Shown here piece by piece: positions 18,690 to 27,475 of a stretch of 64,000 bases of DNA (the first letter of the stretch is position 1; each line of letters opens with the position of its first letter). Both the position numbers and the translations under genes were made by a program. This DNA comes from Paradesertivirga sp966210515 (lineage in GTDB: Bacteria > Bacteroidota > Bacteroidia > Sphingobacteriales > Sphingobacteriaceae), in contig CBIHLM010000008.1 of the NCBI GenBank assembly GCA_966210515.1, positions 25,967 through 89,966 on the forward strand, read 5' to 3'. The notes under the pieces were generated by a model. That model was not told the DNA's origin. It was given only the letters and a program-made list of their open reading frames with translations, and searched no databases.

Positions 18690-21680
18690 TTATAAAGTAT
18701 ACTTAAAGCCCATAGTAAAGGTGCGTGGTATGGCTAAACCATAGCCTGTATCATAACCAGCATAGTTAACCAACTCAGGATCGCGGCCTGAATACGGTGT
18801 CAGGGTAAACACGTTATTTACCGTTACATAACCTCGAAGATGGGTGCCTTTATTTGCTTTTCTTTTTAGCACATCAATAAAATCATATCCGAACGTTACT
18901 GCACGCAACTTCACAAAAGCCCCGTTCTCTAAAAACAGATCCTGATCTGCACGGTAAGGAATCACACTGCTCCATGGATTGTAGATGGGATACTTCGAAT
19001 AGTCTCCCCTTTTTTCCCAGAAGGTTACTTCTTTTACAGAGGTGATATCATTCACACTTTGATTATTTACAAAGTCGAATCTTCTTGACATTTCTTCATT
19101 AATAATATCCCGGCCAAGGTTGAAATAGAAATTGAATGATAAGCTCGCTCTTTTGAAACTTAAGTCATTTGTAAAACCACCGGCCACAACCGGTAAAGTA
19201 TGCCCTTTTAATACTTTATCCCTGTTGTCAAGAATAAAGTCTCCGTTAATATCCTTCCACTTAGGATCTCCTACACCAAATTGAATACTTTCGATACTTA
19301 ATTTATTGCCGGTTGACGGATTAACTGGTATTTGAGATTCGCTGGTATATATTCCCTCGTTAACATATAACCAGTAGCTATCAATCGGTTCGCCAACTTT
19401 TAAGAGCTTATTGCCAATCGATAGCTCTTGATAGCCTCCTGGCAGAGCCAACAGCTTGTTCTTGTTGAAGTTCAGATTAATGGAAGGGGTCCATTTAAGT
19501 TTATTTGAAGAATTAAGTGGGTTACCCGAAATAATCACATCAACTCCTTTATTATTAACCCCTAATCCTGCTGCTAAAGATCTTTCATATCCATACTCTG
19601 CATACGCTGGAATGCCCAGAATCTGGTCTTTATCCGATTTGGAATAAAACTGAATGGAACTGGTTAGGCGGTTATTCCATAATCCAATTGATACACCAGC
19701 GTTTATTTGTTCTGAGTATGCCCATGGAATATCATAACCAATCCACCCGGTAGAATATGGCCTGTTAAGAGTTGCAATGTTTGAAAAACTTCCAATGCGC
19801 GCCTCTCCGGAATAACCAATATCAATAGTATATTGCGGTCCAGCTGAAAATTTATCATCTGTTTGCACTCGCCCAAGGCGAGAGTAGCCTGCATTAAAGT
19901 CTAAATCAGAAATAACTTTACTTTTCGTAAAGAAATCTTTTTTAGCACTCCATTTTGCAGAAACTGCTGGAGAGAAAAACCATCTGCTGGTTGGCTGCGC
20001 AGTAGAGGAAGCATCTTCTCTTAATATTGCGGAGAAGAAGTACTTGTCTTTATAAGAATAAGATGTTTTACCATACAATGATACCAGGTTGTTTTTTACC
20101 CTGTCCAGATATCGGTAGGTTAAACTATTTAAAAAGCCTCCGACGCCGCCAACAAAATTATAAGTAAAAACAGCGGGAGTGTAGTTACCCGTTGGCTCGG
20201 TTAATAAATTGATCTTTATATAATCGCTGGAACCTCTGTATGCATTCCCATAACTGTACTGGTAAGTATCCCATTGTAAAGATTGCCCAACCTCAAAGGA
20301 AAGGTTTGATTGTTTATTCGGGGTTAAATTGTACGAAATAGAGTTCTCTGCCAATAAACGCTGATTGTAGCCAAAGTAATTGGAAACATAACTATTGGTT
20401 TCCATTAATGTGCTCGGATAAAACACATCTCTGTAACCTTCACTATAATCAACAGCAAGTTTGCTGTTTACAAGGAATTTACCGAAAGTTATGTCTACAT
20501 TTAGATAGCCATTAATAAGATTATTACGGTTCTTGTCAAAGGATTTATCATACTCCCTTAAGTACTTTCCATAGTATTCTTTGTTAGGTGCAGGAGGGTT
20601 AACCAGATTGGGAAAATATCGTATTTCTGCATAACGGTCTCTCATATACTTGTTACGCTCTCTAACTATTTGACTTGCGTTAATAGACGTGGTTACGTTT
20701 AGCCATTTTAGCGGAATCATATTCATTATAAAAGCAGCACTGTAGCGATCCATACCAGTACCATCGGCAACTCCACCACTCCGCTGATTTCCCAGAGACA
20801 CCCTGAAATTTGATCTGGAGTTACCACCACTTGCATTGGCATCTATTCCATACACCAGTGACTTTTTATAATAAAGGTCTGTCCAGTTTGATGGACCGTA
20901 GTAAATATTATATAAAGAATCACTTAAATAAGACGGAATATTCTGTGTTTGTTCAAATGTCGCATATCGTTGATAAAATGGAGCTCTGAACTTATTTTCT
21001 GAAGCACCATTTATCGTTGTTACAGTCGGAGGAGTTGCAAAGCCAAAATAAGAATTGATACTAATATGCCTGTTACCCGAAGACGGCTTTGTTTTAATAT
21101 AAATTACACCGTTTGTTGCCCGTGCCCCGTACTTGGCTATTTCAATAGGATCAGTCAAAACCTGTATAGAAGCAATATTCTCAGGCTGAATGCCAGCCAA
21201 AAGATTTGTTGCCGAACCTATTCGATTAAAGTCATAGTATTGAATGTCATAAGCGAAAGGATGATCTTTTGAAATAATAGGCACCCCATCAATGACAACT
21301 AAGGGCTGTGAGTTGAATAAGTCTTGGGCTGATAAAATAGGCATTGAAGCACCATGAATAAAAATGTTCTGTTCGGTTCCAGGCTCACCATTTGGCTCCT
21401 GTATATAAACCCCTGCGGCTTGCCCCTTTAAATATTGCTGCAGAGAAACACCCGGAAAGTAATCGAATTGAGCAGGTTTAACTGAATTGAGAACATTTTG
21501 CAATGAATCTCCTAAAGAACTTTTCTTACCTGAAACGTTAATTGCTCTTACTGCGGAATCTGCACTTAAAGAATCAGTGTAATGTCGTAGAAACACGGGA
21601 GATGCCTTGCTCTTATTTTTTCCATAACCCTGAAAAAAACAAGCAAAAAAAGACATACATAAAAAAACCTTGAAACGCAT
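18690..21680 (-). CDS. SusC/RagA family TonB-dependent transporter without the N-terminal carboxypeptidase-like domain (pair 1)
   Basis: This is the first gene of the nine-gene uptake operon. The 996-residue product has a signal peptide (MRFKVFLCMSFFACFFQGYG) and then a short low-complexity linker. It goes straight into the plug domain (VSLQQYLKGQAAGVYIQEPNGEPG, QPLVVIDGVPII, IASIQVLTDPIEIAKYGARATNGVIYI, about residues 75-200), followed by the barrel, which ends GLAIPRTFTMGFKYTL. The usual CarboxypepD_reg-like domain before the plug is absent. Otherwise it is full length and intact. Two operator/promoter candidates lie upstream, at 22002-22033 and 22306-22337, giving 5' leaders of roughly 300 or 600 bases. 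It forms the importer with the SusD at 17089-18654. Confidence 0.93.
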   Translation of the reverse strand: MRFKVFLCMSFFACFFQGYGKNKSKASPVFLRHYTDSLSADSAVRAINVSGKKSSLGDSLQNVLNSVKPAQFDYFPGVSLQQYLKGQAAGVYIQEPNGEPGTEQNIFIHGASMPILSAQDLFNSQPLVVIDGVPIISKDHPFAYDIQYYDFNRIGSATNLLAGIQPENIASIQVLTDPIEIAKYGARATNGVIYIKTKPSSGNRHISINSYFGFATPPTVTTINGASENKFRAPFYQRYATFEQTQNIPSYLSDSLYNIYYGPSNWTDLYYKKSLVYGIDANASGGNSRSNFRVSLGNQRSGGVADGTGMDRYSAAFIMNMIPLKWLNVTTSINASQIVRERNKYMRDRYAEIRYFPNLVNPPAPNKEYYGKYLREYDKSFDKNRNNLINGYLNVDITFGKFLVNSKLAVDYSEGYRDVFYPSTLMETNSYVSNYFGYNQRLLAENSISYNLTPNKQSNLSFEVGQSLQWDTYQYSYGNAYRGSSDYIKINLLTEPTGNYTPAVFTYNFVGGVGGFLNSLTYRYLDRVKNNLVSLYGKTSYSYKDKYFFSAILREDASSTAQPTSRWFFSPAVSAKWSAKKDFFTKSKVISDLDFNAGYSRLGRVQTDDKFSAGPQYTIDIGYSGEARIGSFSNIATLNRPYSTGWIGYDIPWAYSEQINAGVSIGLWNNRLTSSIQFYSKSDKDQILGIPAYAEYGYERSLAAGLGVNNKGVDVIISGNPLNSSNKLKWTPSINLNFNKNKLLALPGGYQELSIGNKLLKVGEPIDSYWLYVNEGIYTSESQIPVNPSTGNKLSIESIQFGVGDPKWKDINGDFILDNRDKVLKGHTLPVVAGGFTNDLSFKRASLSFNFYFNLGRDIINEEMSRRFDFVNNQSVNDITSVKEVTFWEKRGDYSKYPIYNPWSSVIPYRADQDLFLENGAFVKLRAVTFGYDFIDVLKRKANKGTHLRGYVTVNNVFTLTPYSGRDPELVNYAGYDTGYGLAIPRTFTMGFKYTL

Positions 21681-22001
21681 AATTTATAGTTTTAAAACAT
21701 ATTTAATAAACACTACCGAGCCATCATACCTTCTAATAGTGCACTACCCTTGGTTAGCTTTTGATACTGATTAAATTATTGAACATCTCATAGACGCCCG
21801 AATTCAACCACTGGTTAATAATCAATTATCCTTTTTTTATTAAAGGAATTAAAAGCATGACTTACTCCCTTCAATTGCAACTACTACCCAGAACCTTATC
21901 TTTTTTATAACTATAAGCGCCTTGGACTTTTAACTAAGCCTTTTCTAAAAACACTATACACTAAGAGAGACGCTAAAAAGTTTAATTCTTGATTAGTTAT
22001 T

Positions 22002-22033
22002 CAAATATAGAAGTACTTAATCGATTTAGCAAG
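22002..22033 (-). promoter_or_regulatory. LacI-type operator/promoter of the uptake operon
   Basis: On the minus strand the -7 element TATATTTG (22002-22009) is separated by 20 bp from CTTG (22030-22033, for TTTG). The spacer is filled by the palindrome, seen on the plus strand as ACTTAATCGATTTAGC at 22015-22030. This is the nearest such site to susC1, about 320 bases upstream. Confidence 0.75.
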
Positions 22034-22305
22034 TCATTTTCTGATTTTTTTAACTTTTTTACTTACTTAATCTTTATGAGCCTTTACCGCGAAAAAGGAC
22101 ACGTCGATGCTTGAATTATGAACATATGAAGCGGGCGTGGATCGGAAAATAAACAGGTTTCACATCTGAATATTAACTACTTAAATAACCTCCTATTACA
22201 AATAATCTCTAACCGTCGCTAATCAAGGAACGTTATCTTTTTCGTATGCCTAAAAATGCCTCCGAACCTTTTCTAAAACATTATAGGGAAGAACATCCTG
22301 ATATT

Positions 22306-22337
22306 AAAATATAATACTGCTTAATCGATTTATCAAA
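22306..22337 (-). promoter_or_regulatory. Second LacI-type operator, possible distal promoter
   Basis: GCTTAATCGATTTATC lies at 22319-22334, with TTTG (22334-22337) and TATATTTT (22306-22313, one mismatch to TAnnTTTG) at the same 20-bp spacing. Its centre is 304 bp from the operator at 22015-22030. It may be a second promoter or an auxiliary operator. Confidence 0.6.
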
Positions 22338-22660
22338 TAAAATTTCACATTTTTTCATTCTCTAACTACTTAAGTTTTATAAGCATTTAAAAGGAAGAAA
22401 AACTGCGACTTGAAACTGATTGCGGGTGGAGTTAAGCGCGAATTTGAATATCGGCAGTTTCGGTATTTGAATATAAATCCGTTATATAATTTGTTATCAA
22501 AAGCGATTTACGCTTCTTTAACGCAGACCTTCTCCGAAGTTTATTCTCCCTATACCAAAATGGGTCTCCGGATTTCGACGAAAGCGTTTCTAAAAACCAT
22601 GGAGTTTAAGAAACACGCTAAAATTAAATTTGGCTAATTATCGAATGAAATGTCGATTAA

Positions 22661-23722
22661 TCAATTTATGGGCCTTGTTTTTTCTTTTTCTGCTGAGCCC
22701 GAAACAGAAAAAAGGGCTGTACTAGACTCTCTGATATTTAAAATAGAAGGAAAAACTAATTTCTTAGATTCGGTGCAGCCTTTATCAGCGGCCATCCTAT
22801 CCATCAAAATATTAACCAGGCTAATACCCATTTTCTCTACAGGCTGGGCTATTCCTGTAATACCGGGGCTTATTTCACTATAGAAAGGTTGGTCATCATA
22901 AGCAATAAAAGAAATGTCTTCCGGCCTTTTTTTCCTTAAGAATCTAATTCCCGCCATTGCCAGGTAATGGGTTGCAAAGAGCAATCCATCTATATGGGAA
23001 TTTCTCTTTAAAAAAGTCCTTATTTCTTTCTCTAAGAATTCTTTCGGATGACTAAAATTGACGCTTTTTACGAGGGGAACTAGTTGGTTTTCTGCAATTG
23101 CCTTCTGATATCCCTCCAATCGGCCTAACATTTGAGACTGCTTCGAACTTGTCGTAATAAAGCCGATATTAGTTCTCCCGCAATCACGGATTAGGTGATT
23201 GATGGCATTATAGGAACTTTCAAAATTATCCAGGCCAACATAATCGCAGTTTAAGCCTGAATAATAGCGGTCGAATAGCACGACGGGAATATTATCATCA
23301 ATAAGGCCTTGAATTTCCTTCTTTATTGAGGGCGTTGGAACTATAATATACGCATCTACATGTCGTTCTCTAAATAAATTGATAATTTCCCTGGCAATGT
23401 TATTATCATTATCCGTACTGCAATAACTTACTTTATAACCATATTCAGAAGCACTTTTTTCAACATAATAAGCAAGTTCTGCAAAAAAACTGTCTGAGAT
23501 TCTTTCGATTAGGAGGCCTATGGTCATTGTTTTACCTGTAGCCAGAGTTTTTGCCAAATGGTTAGTTTTAAAACCAGTTTCATTGACGTATTTAAATACC
23601 CGCTCAATGACGCCATGGCTGATTTTCATTTCGGTCCCCTTCCCATTCAATATAAACGATATCGTTGTTGTTGATAAACCTAACGCTCTGGCTACATCTT
23701 TTAATAAAACTTTTTCCGACAT
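22661..23722 (-). CDS. LacI-family transcriptional repressor (likely PUL regulator)
   Basis: This 353-residue protein is a complete LacI-family regulator. It has an N-terminal helix-turn-helix (VLLKDVARALGLSTTTISFI, residues about 5-24), a hinge helix ending NHLAKTLATGKT (about residues 55-66) and a PBP-like sugar-binding core (MTIGLLIERISDSFFAELAY, NIPVVLFDRYYSGL, THYLAMAG, DISFIAYDDQPFYSEISPGITGI). Its own promoter carries the shared palindromic operator (23798-23829), which suggests autorepression. The same palindrome precedes the uptake operon, the lyase units and the glycosidase operons, so this is the best candidate for the repressor of the local regulon. The effector is probably a sugar or oligosaccharide from the target glycan, but nothing in the sequence names it. 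Confidence 0.92.
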   Translation of the reverse strand: MSEKVLLKDVARALGLSTTTISFILNGKGTEMKISHGVIERVFKYVNETGFKTNHLAKTLATGKTMTIGLLIERISDSFFAELAYYVEKSASEYGYKVSYCSTDNDNNIAREIINLFRERHVDAYIIVPTPSIKKEIQGLIDDNIPVVLFDRYYSGLNCDYVGLDNFESSYNAINHLIRDCGRTNIGFITTSSKQSQMLGRLEGYQKAIAENQLVPLVKSVNFSHPKEFLEKEIRTFLKRNSHIDGLLFATHYLAMAGIRFLRKKRPEDISFIAYDDQPFYSEISPGITGIAQPVEKMGISLVNILMDRMAADKGCTESKKLVFPSILNIRESSTALFSVSGSAEKEKTRPIN

Positions 23723-23797
23723 CCTTCTTCTTGCTTACGCTCCCGGCTTCAGATACTCAAGAGTAGTTCTGTTAAAAATGGGAACAGATTATTGAAT

Positions 23798-23829
23798 CAA
23801 ATTTAGCGTTGCTTAATCGATTTAGCAAA
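23798..23829 (-). promoter_or_regulatory. LacI-type operator/promoter of the lacI gene
   Basis: TAAATTTG (23798-23805) and TTTG (23826-23829) are 20 bp apart on the minus strand. The palindrome GCTTAATCGATTTAGC occupies 23811-23826. It lies about 75 bases upstream of the regulator's start codon and points to autoregulation. Confidence 0.8.
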
Positions 23830-24011
23830 TAATCAACATATTTTATTTCTTTCTCTCGCTACTTAACTTTGTGCCGGCCTTTTTTTTAGAAAAAAAAGAG
23901 ATTTTCTTAACTGAACTATTAACAGGTGAACTAGCTCGATAGACATCTCGAGTTAGAGATTTTCGAAGAATCCTTTAAACCTTTAGTGACTGCATAAGCA
24001 CTTATGGCTCT

Positions 24012-25082
24012 CTATATGCTCCGCTCTTCATCGAATTTCTCGTTTAGGATGGGCTTAACCGCTTCGTAATTCTTTGTTGATTTTCTTATTATAAGCTTTG
24101 TTGGCAATACAATATTTTTTCTTTCCATCTGTTTGCCCTGAGTAGTGAGCTTATTGAGCATTAGAGCAATAACATTCTCCGAAATTTCCCTCGTTGGCTG
24201 TTCTACTGCAGTAATTGGGGGATTAAATAAACGAAAGAAATATTCGTCATCAAAAACAATTACTCCTAATTGATCTGGCACTTTTAACCCGAGACTTTGA
24301 ATCGCTTCGATGCCTGCATATGCTAAATAATTGGTTGAGAAGAATAAACCATCCAGTGCTTTATTGGATTTCAGAAATTTCTTAATATCGCTTACAGTGG
24401 ACTCTCGGCCCTGATCGAAACCAATTCGCTTGATATAATAATCAGCTTTGTAATCATCTGTAGCTTTCATATAGCCATTCAAACGTTCCTGCATCTGGAT
24501 TTGATCAGATATCAAGGTTACAAAACCGATGTTCTTATGTCCGCACTCATAAAAATATGATATCGCATCATAAGTACCCTGATAATTGTCTACTGTAATG
24601 TTATCTGTTGGGACAGAAGGAAAATACCTGTCAAATAATACAACTGGAAAATTATCTGACAATAGGCCTTCGATATCCTCCTCTATTCCCGGCGGCGGGG
24701 CAATAATAAACCCGTCTACTTGCCTTGACCGGAAAGCAGCAATAATATCTTTCGTTTTTTTGGTATCATTTTCTGTACTGGAACAAACTATTTTATAACC
24801 CTTCGTATAAGCCGACTCTTCAATAATTCGCACAATTCCAGCAAAAAAAGGGTCGGAGATATCTTCCACCAACACCGCGATCGTATTTGTTTTTCCAGTG
24901 CGCAGACCTCTGGCAAACTGATTAGGCTGATATCCTACTTTAGCAATGTGATCGAGCACCCGTTTTTCCAAAGCTTCGCCAATACGGTTTTCCTTAGCCT
25001 TGCCATTTATTATCCAAGATATCGAAGTCTTTGATATACCCAGTTCTTTTGCAATATCTTCAATCGAAATCCTCTTCTTCAT
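24012..25082 (-). CDS. LacI-family transcriptional regulator (second paralogue)
   Basis: This is a 356-residue complete LacI-family protein. The helix-turn-helix is ISIEDIAKELGISKTSISWI (about residues 5-24), and the hinge region reads QPNQFARGLRTGKTN. The effector domain has the usual blocks (IAVLVEDISDPFFAGIVRII, FPVVLFDRYFPSV, FSTNYLAYAGIEAI, VIVFDDEYFFRLFNPPITAV). It differs clearly in sequence from the regulator at 22661-23722. It could recognise the same operator with a different effector, or a different site. It lies 289 bases upstream of that gene, same direction, and probably has its own promoter. No full copy of the palindrome is visible upstream; only a half-site-like TTTGTTAAGTAG is present (minus strand, 25160-25171). 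Confidence 0.9.
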   Translation of the reverse strand: MKKRISIEDIAKELGISKTSISWIINGKAKENRIGEALEKRVLDHIAKVGYQPNQFARGLRTGKTNTIAVLVEDISDPFFAGIVRIIEESAYTKGYKIVCSSTENDTKKTKDIIAAFRSRQVDGFIIAPPPGIEEDIEGLLSDNFPVVLFDRYFPSVPTDNITVDNYQGTYDAISYFYECGHKNIGFVTLISDQIQMQERLNGYMKATDDYKADYYIKRIGFDQGRESTVSDIKKFLKSNKALDGLFFSTNYLAYAGIEAIQSLGLKVPDQLGVIVFDDEYFFRLFNPPITAVEQPTREISENVIALMLNKLTTQGKQMERKNIVLPTKLIIRKSTKNYEAVKPILNEKFDEERSI

Positions 25083-25874
25083 TATTTACCCTTTAGGAAT
25101 CAGGAACATAGATTCAAGCAGCAAGACCGACATGTTTAGTAAAAACCTTATCCCAGAATCTACTTAACAAACCAATACTTCCTTCCCCTATGCTCTTGAA
25201 TATGTAAAGACAAAAACCATCTTCAATTTATACCCTTCGTCCGCAACTTTTTCTATAAATAAAACGCTTTTTAGCCAATATCTTTTAGTGTTACATAAAT
25301 TATATTGTTTGGCAATGAGCATTAAGCTACGTAAAGGTGCGAACAATAACCTCAATAGTTTGCGATTGTTTATCCCAAAAATATACTTCTAAAATAGTAT
25401 TATCATTTTTTTTTAGCGGCAACTCTTTATTTTAAATGTAATAATATTATAATCGAAGCATACAGTAAAAGCATAGCATAAATCTGCGGAAGTTAAGTAA
25501 AAAAGATGATTAGTTCGCTTTTTACAATTGAGGACATTATCCCATAAGCTATCCTAATACTCGCCCGGTAGCCTTTAAAACTTTGGGAATATAAGTATAT
25601 ACGTGTTGGCTTCTGTGGAAGTTTCGATGAAGGCAGATCGATGTATACACCGGACGGAAGACTTTTTTCAGAATTTTAGCACTGGAACTATTAGAGGGAA
25701 GTATAACCACTCCTCCCCAATCCGCAGCAATGAAGGATTTCTACGGGTGTTATTATTTTGATCTCACAGGATGGTCCATTTTGAATTTGATTTCCCATCC
25801 TGTTAATAATTTAAGAGTTTACCAGGTTTAAAGGTGTTCGGTGAATCAAATTCCTGATTTTATTATTACTCATG
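25083..25874. other. Intergenic region between GH43-CBM32 and lacI paralogue
   Basis: About 790 AT-rich bases hold no gene I can support. They contain a hairpin just after the GH43 gene (25766-25803) and, near 25160-25171, a half-site-like sequence in front of the lacI paralogue. Confidence 0.4.
25766..25803 (-). terminator. Hairpin at the end of the mutarotase-GH97-GH29-GH43 operon
   Basis: A perfect 9-bp stem ACAGGATGG/CCATCCTGT with a 20-base loop lies about 70 bases after the GH43 stop codon. There is no strong T-run, so it may act as a 3' end stabiliser or a weak terminator. Confidence 0.5.
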
Positions 25875-27377
25875 TCAATACACCTTAAGCTCCCACAAAC
25901 CAGGCGCACCCGACAAGATGGTCAATTTGAGGAAACGGGTTTTACCTATCTTCTGAATAACTTCCGGAGAACGAATTAACTCTGACCCGGAGATATTTAC
26001 TATTTTCCATGCCTGGCCGTCCTCCGACTTTTCGATTTTAAAGGTATGGCCGAGGGTGGATTTTACGAAAAAGAGCTCCATGCTATTCACCCGTTTTATT
26101 ACACCCAAATCAATCTGGTACCAGGGTTGCTTGTCGGCATTGTCGGCCATCCAGAAGGTCCCGTTTGAGCCATCGATGGCATTTTCCGGTTTAAAATTCA
26201 TTGTACGCTGAGCCCTGACAACTTCCGTTTCTGCAAATTTGGAAGGTATGGTGAGTAACTTATCAATTACCGTATCTATCGTTGCTTTAATTACGGCATC
26301 CCTCCTTATACTGGAAGCGGTAACTTTAACAGGACGAATAAGTGTCCTTTTGTCCAAATTGGGCATTTCCAACACACCGGTAGTACTTAGCTCTGCAGGC
26401 TGAATGGTTCCATCTTCGTTAAATTTCATGCGGTTAACGTAAACCTGGCGGGTGGTGCTTCCCTGCCCGTATTCCAGATAGAAAAACAGGTACTCATCTT
26501 TACCCGGAATGCGCAGCACATTACCATGACCTGGCCCCCAGACACCTTTGGCAACATCAGATTTAAATACCATATCCTGTTCCGGGGCAACAAAGGGACC
26601 TAATGGGCCTGTTTTGCTCATCATGTAGGCATAAGCGTAGTTGGCTCCGCCGGATAGGGTGTAGAAATAGTAGTAAATGCCGTTTCGTTTAAATAAGAAG
26701 GGGCCTTCAGAATAGCCTGATCTTTTGGTTGGAATAGATATTTCCGGCCCGTCAATTGTGTTCCAGTCTTTACTCAGTTTGGCGGCCTTTCTGAGGCGCC
26801 AGTAGATGTAGGCTTGCCCGTCATCATCTACAAAGGGGTCACCATCAATATCCCGTGCAACAGGCTTGGCCTCTTCTTTTTCTTTTTCCGGTTCGTTAAA
26901 GAAAACGCCTGCCCCATTCCCGAACTTGAAAGGGCCTTCAGGCTTGTTTGCTGTTAAATGATAGCTGCCGGCTTTCCCATCAGGCTTAACTATGGTAGCA
27001 AATAGGTGATAAAGCTTATCCTTTTTAATTACGGGGCCAGGTGCCCAGTATCTGAAATAACCTTTTCTCGTTTTACCTTCGGGGCCATAAGTGTATGGTT
27101 TATTCCAATCAATACCTTGAAAAAGCGTTCCCTTATAACTCCAGTTCACAAGATCTTTTGAGGCCCATACGACTGGCGGCCCCATTTCCTGCAAATCACG
27201 GTCGATATCAGATGTTCCGTACAAATAGTATGTACCGTCAAAATAAGCAACGGAAGGATCGGCACTATAATCTGGTATAACCGGTTGGGGTAGAGGCTGG
27301 TTTTGCTGCGCTTTAACTTCTAAGCCAATAACCAATAAGCATAATAGGCCTAAATTCTTTAAAAAATTATTCTGCAT
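25875..27377 (-). CDS. Glycoside hydrolase family 43 with C-terminal F5/8-type (CBM32-like) domain
   Basis: This is a secreted or periplasmic 500-residue enzyme with a signal peptide to about residue 23. The five-bladed GH43 propeller shows the general base in DYSADPSVAYFDG (D40), the pKa-modulating Asp region DIDGDPFVDDDGQAYIYW near residue 175 and the general acid in GYSEGPFLF (E224). GH43 enzymes are inverting alpha-L-arabinofuranosidases, beta-xylosidases or galactanases; the subfamily was not determined. Residues about 385-500 form a discoidin/F5-8 type C sandwich (ENAIDGSNGTFWMADNADKQ, WYQIDLGVIKRVNSMELFFV), presumably glycan-binding. It is the last gene of the operon that starts with the mutarotase at 31428. 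A perfect inverted repeat separates it from the GH29 gene. Confidence 0.9.
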   Translation of the reverse strand: MQNNFLKNLGLLCLLVIGLEVKAQQNQPLPQPVIPDYSADPSVAYFDGTYYLYGTSDIDRDLQEMGPPVVWASKDLVNWSYKGTLFQGIDWNKPYTYGPEGKTRKGYFRYWAPGPVIKKDKLYHLFATIVKPDGKAGSYHLTANKPEGPFKFGNGAGVFFNEPEKEKEEAKPVARDIDGDPFVDDDGQAYIYWRLRKAAKLSKDWNTIDGPEISIPTKRSGYSEGPFLFKRNGIYYYFYTLSGGANYAYAYMMSKTGPLGPFVAPEQDMVFKSDVAKGVWGPGHGNVLRIPGKDEYLFFYLEYGQGSTTRQVYVNRMKFNEDGTIQPAELSTTGVLEMPNLDKRTLIRPVKVTASSIRRDAVIKATIDTVIDKLLTIPSKFAETEVVRAQRTMNFKPENAIDGSNGTFWMADNADKQPWYQIDLGVIKRVNSMELFFVKSTLGHTFKIEKSEDGQAWKIVNISGSELIRSPEVIQKIGKTRFLKLTILSGAPGLWELKVY

Positions 27378-27390
27378 ATAGTATTTTTAG

Positions 27391-27428
27391 TAAAACTTCT
27401 GCTTCTACATTTAATAGAGCAGAAGTTT
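27391..27428 (-). other. Intercistronic inverted repeat between GH29 and GH43
   Basis: The perfect 12-bp repeat AAAACTTCTGCT/AGCAGAAGTTTT has a 14-base loop. It carries a T-run at either 3' end, so it could work as a bidirectional or partial terminator inside the operon. Confidence 0.65.
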
Positions 27429-27475
27429 TCATATGGATTAATGTTATTTTTTTGTAATACTCCCCACCCTGTCCT

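Larger units (their letters stand above)
21681..22660. other. Long regulatory gap upstream of the nine-gene uptake operon
   Basis: About 980 bases hold no gene I can support. The plus-strand frame at 22410-22637 has no recognisable domain. The gap contains two LacI-type operators 304 bp apart and a TTAAGTAR element upstream of each; the two sites are listed separately. Confidence 0.6.

Noticed and set aside
22410..22637. 75-codon plus-strand frame in the long gap before the uptake operon
   Set aside because: No recognisable domain, and it lies in the regulatory gap; composition fits chance.
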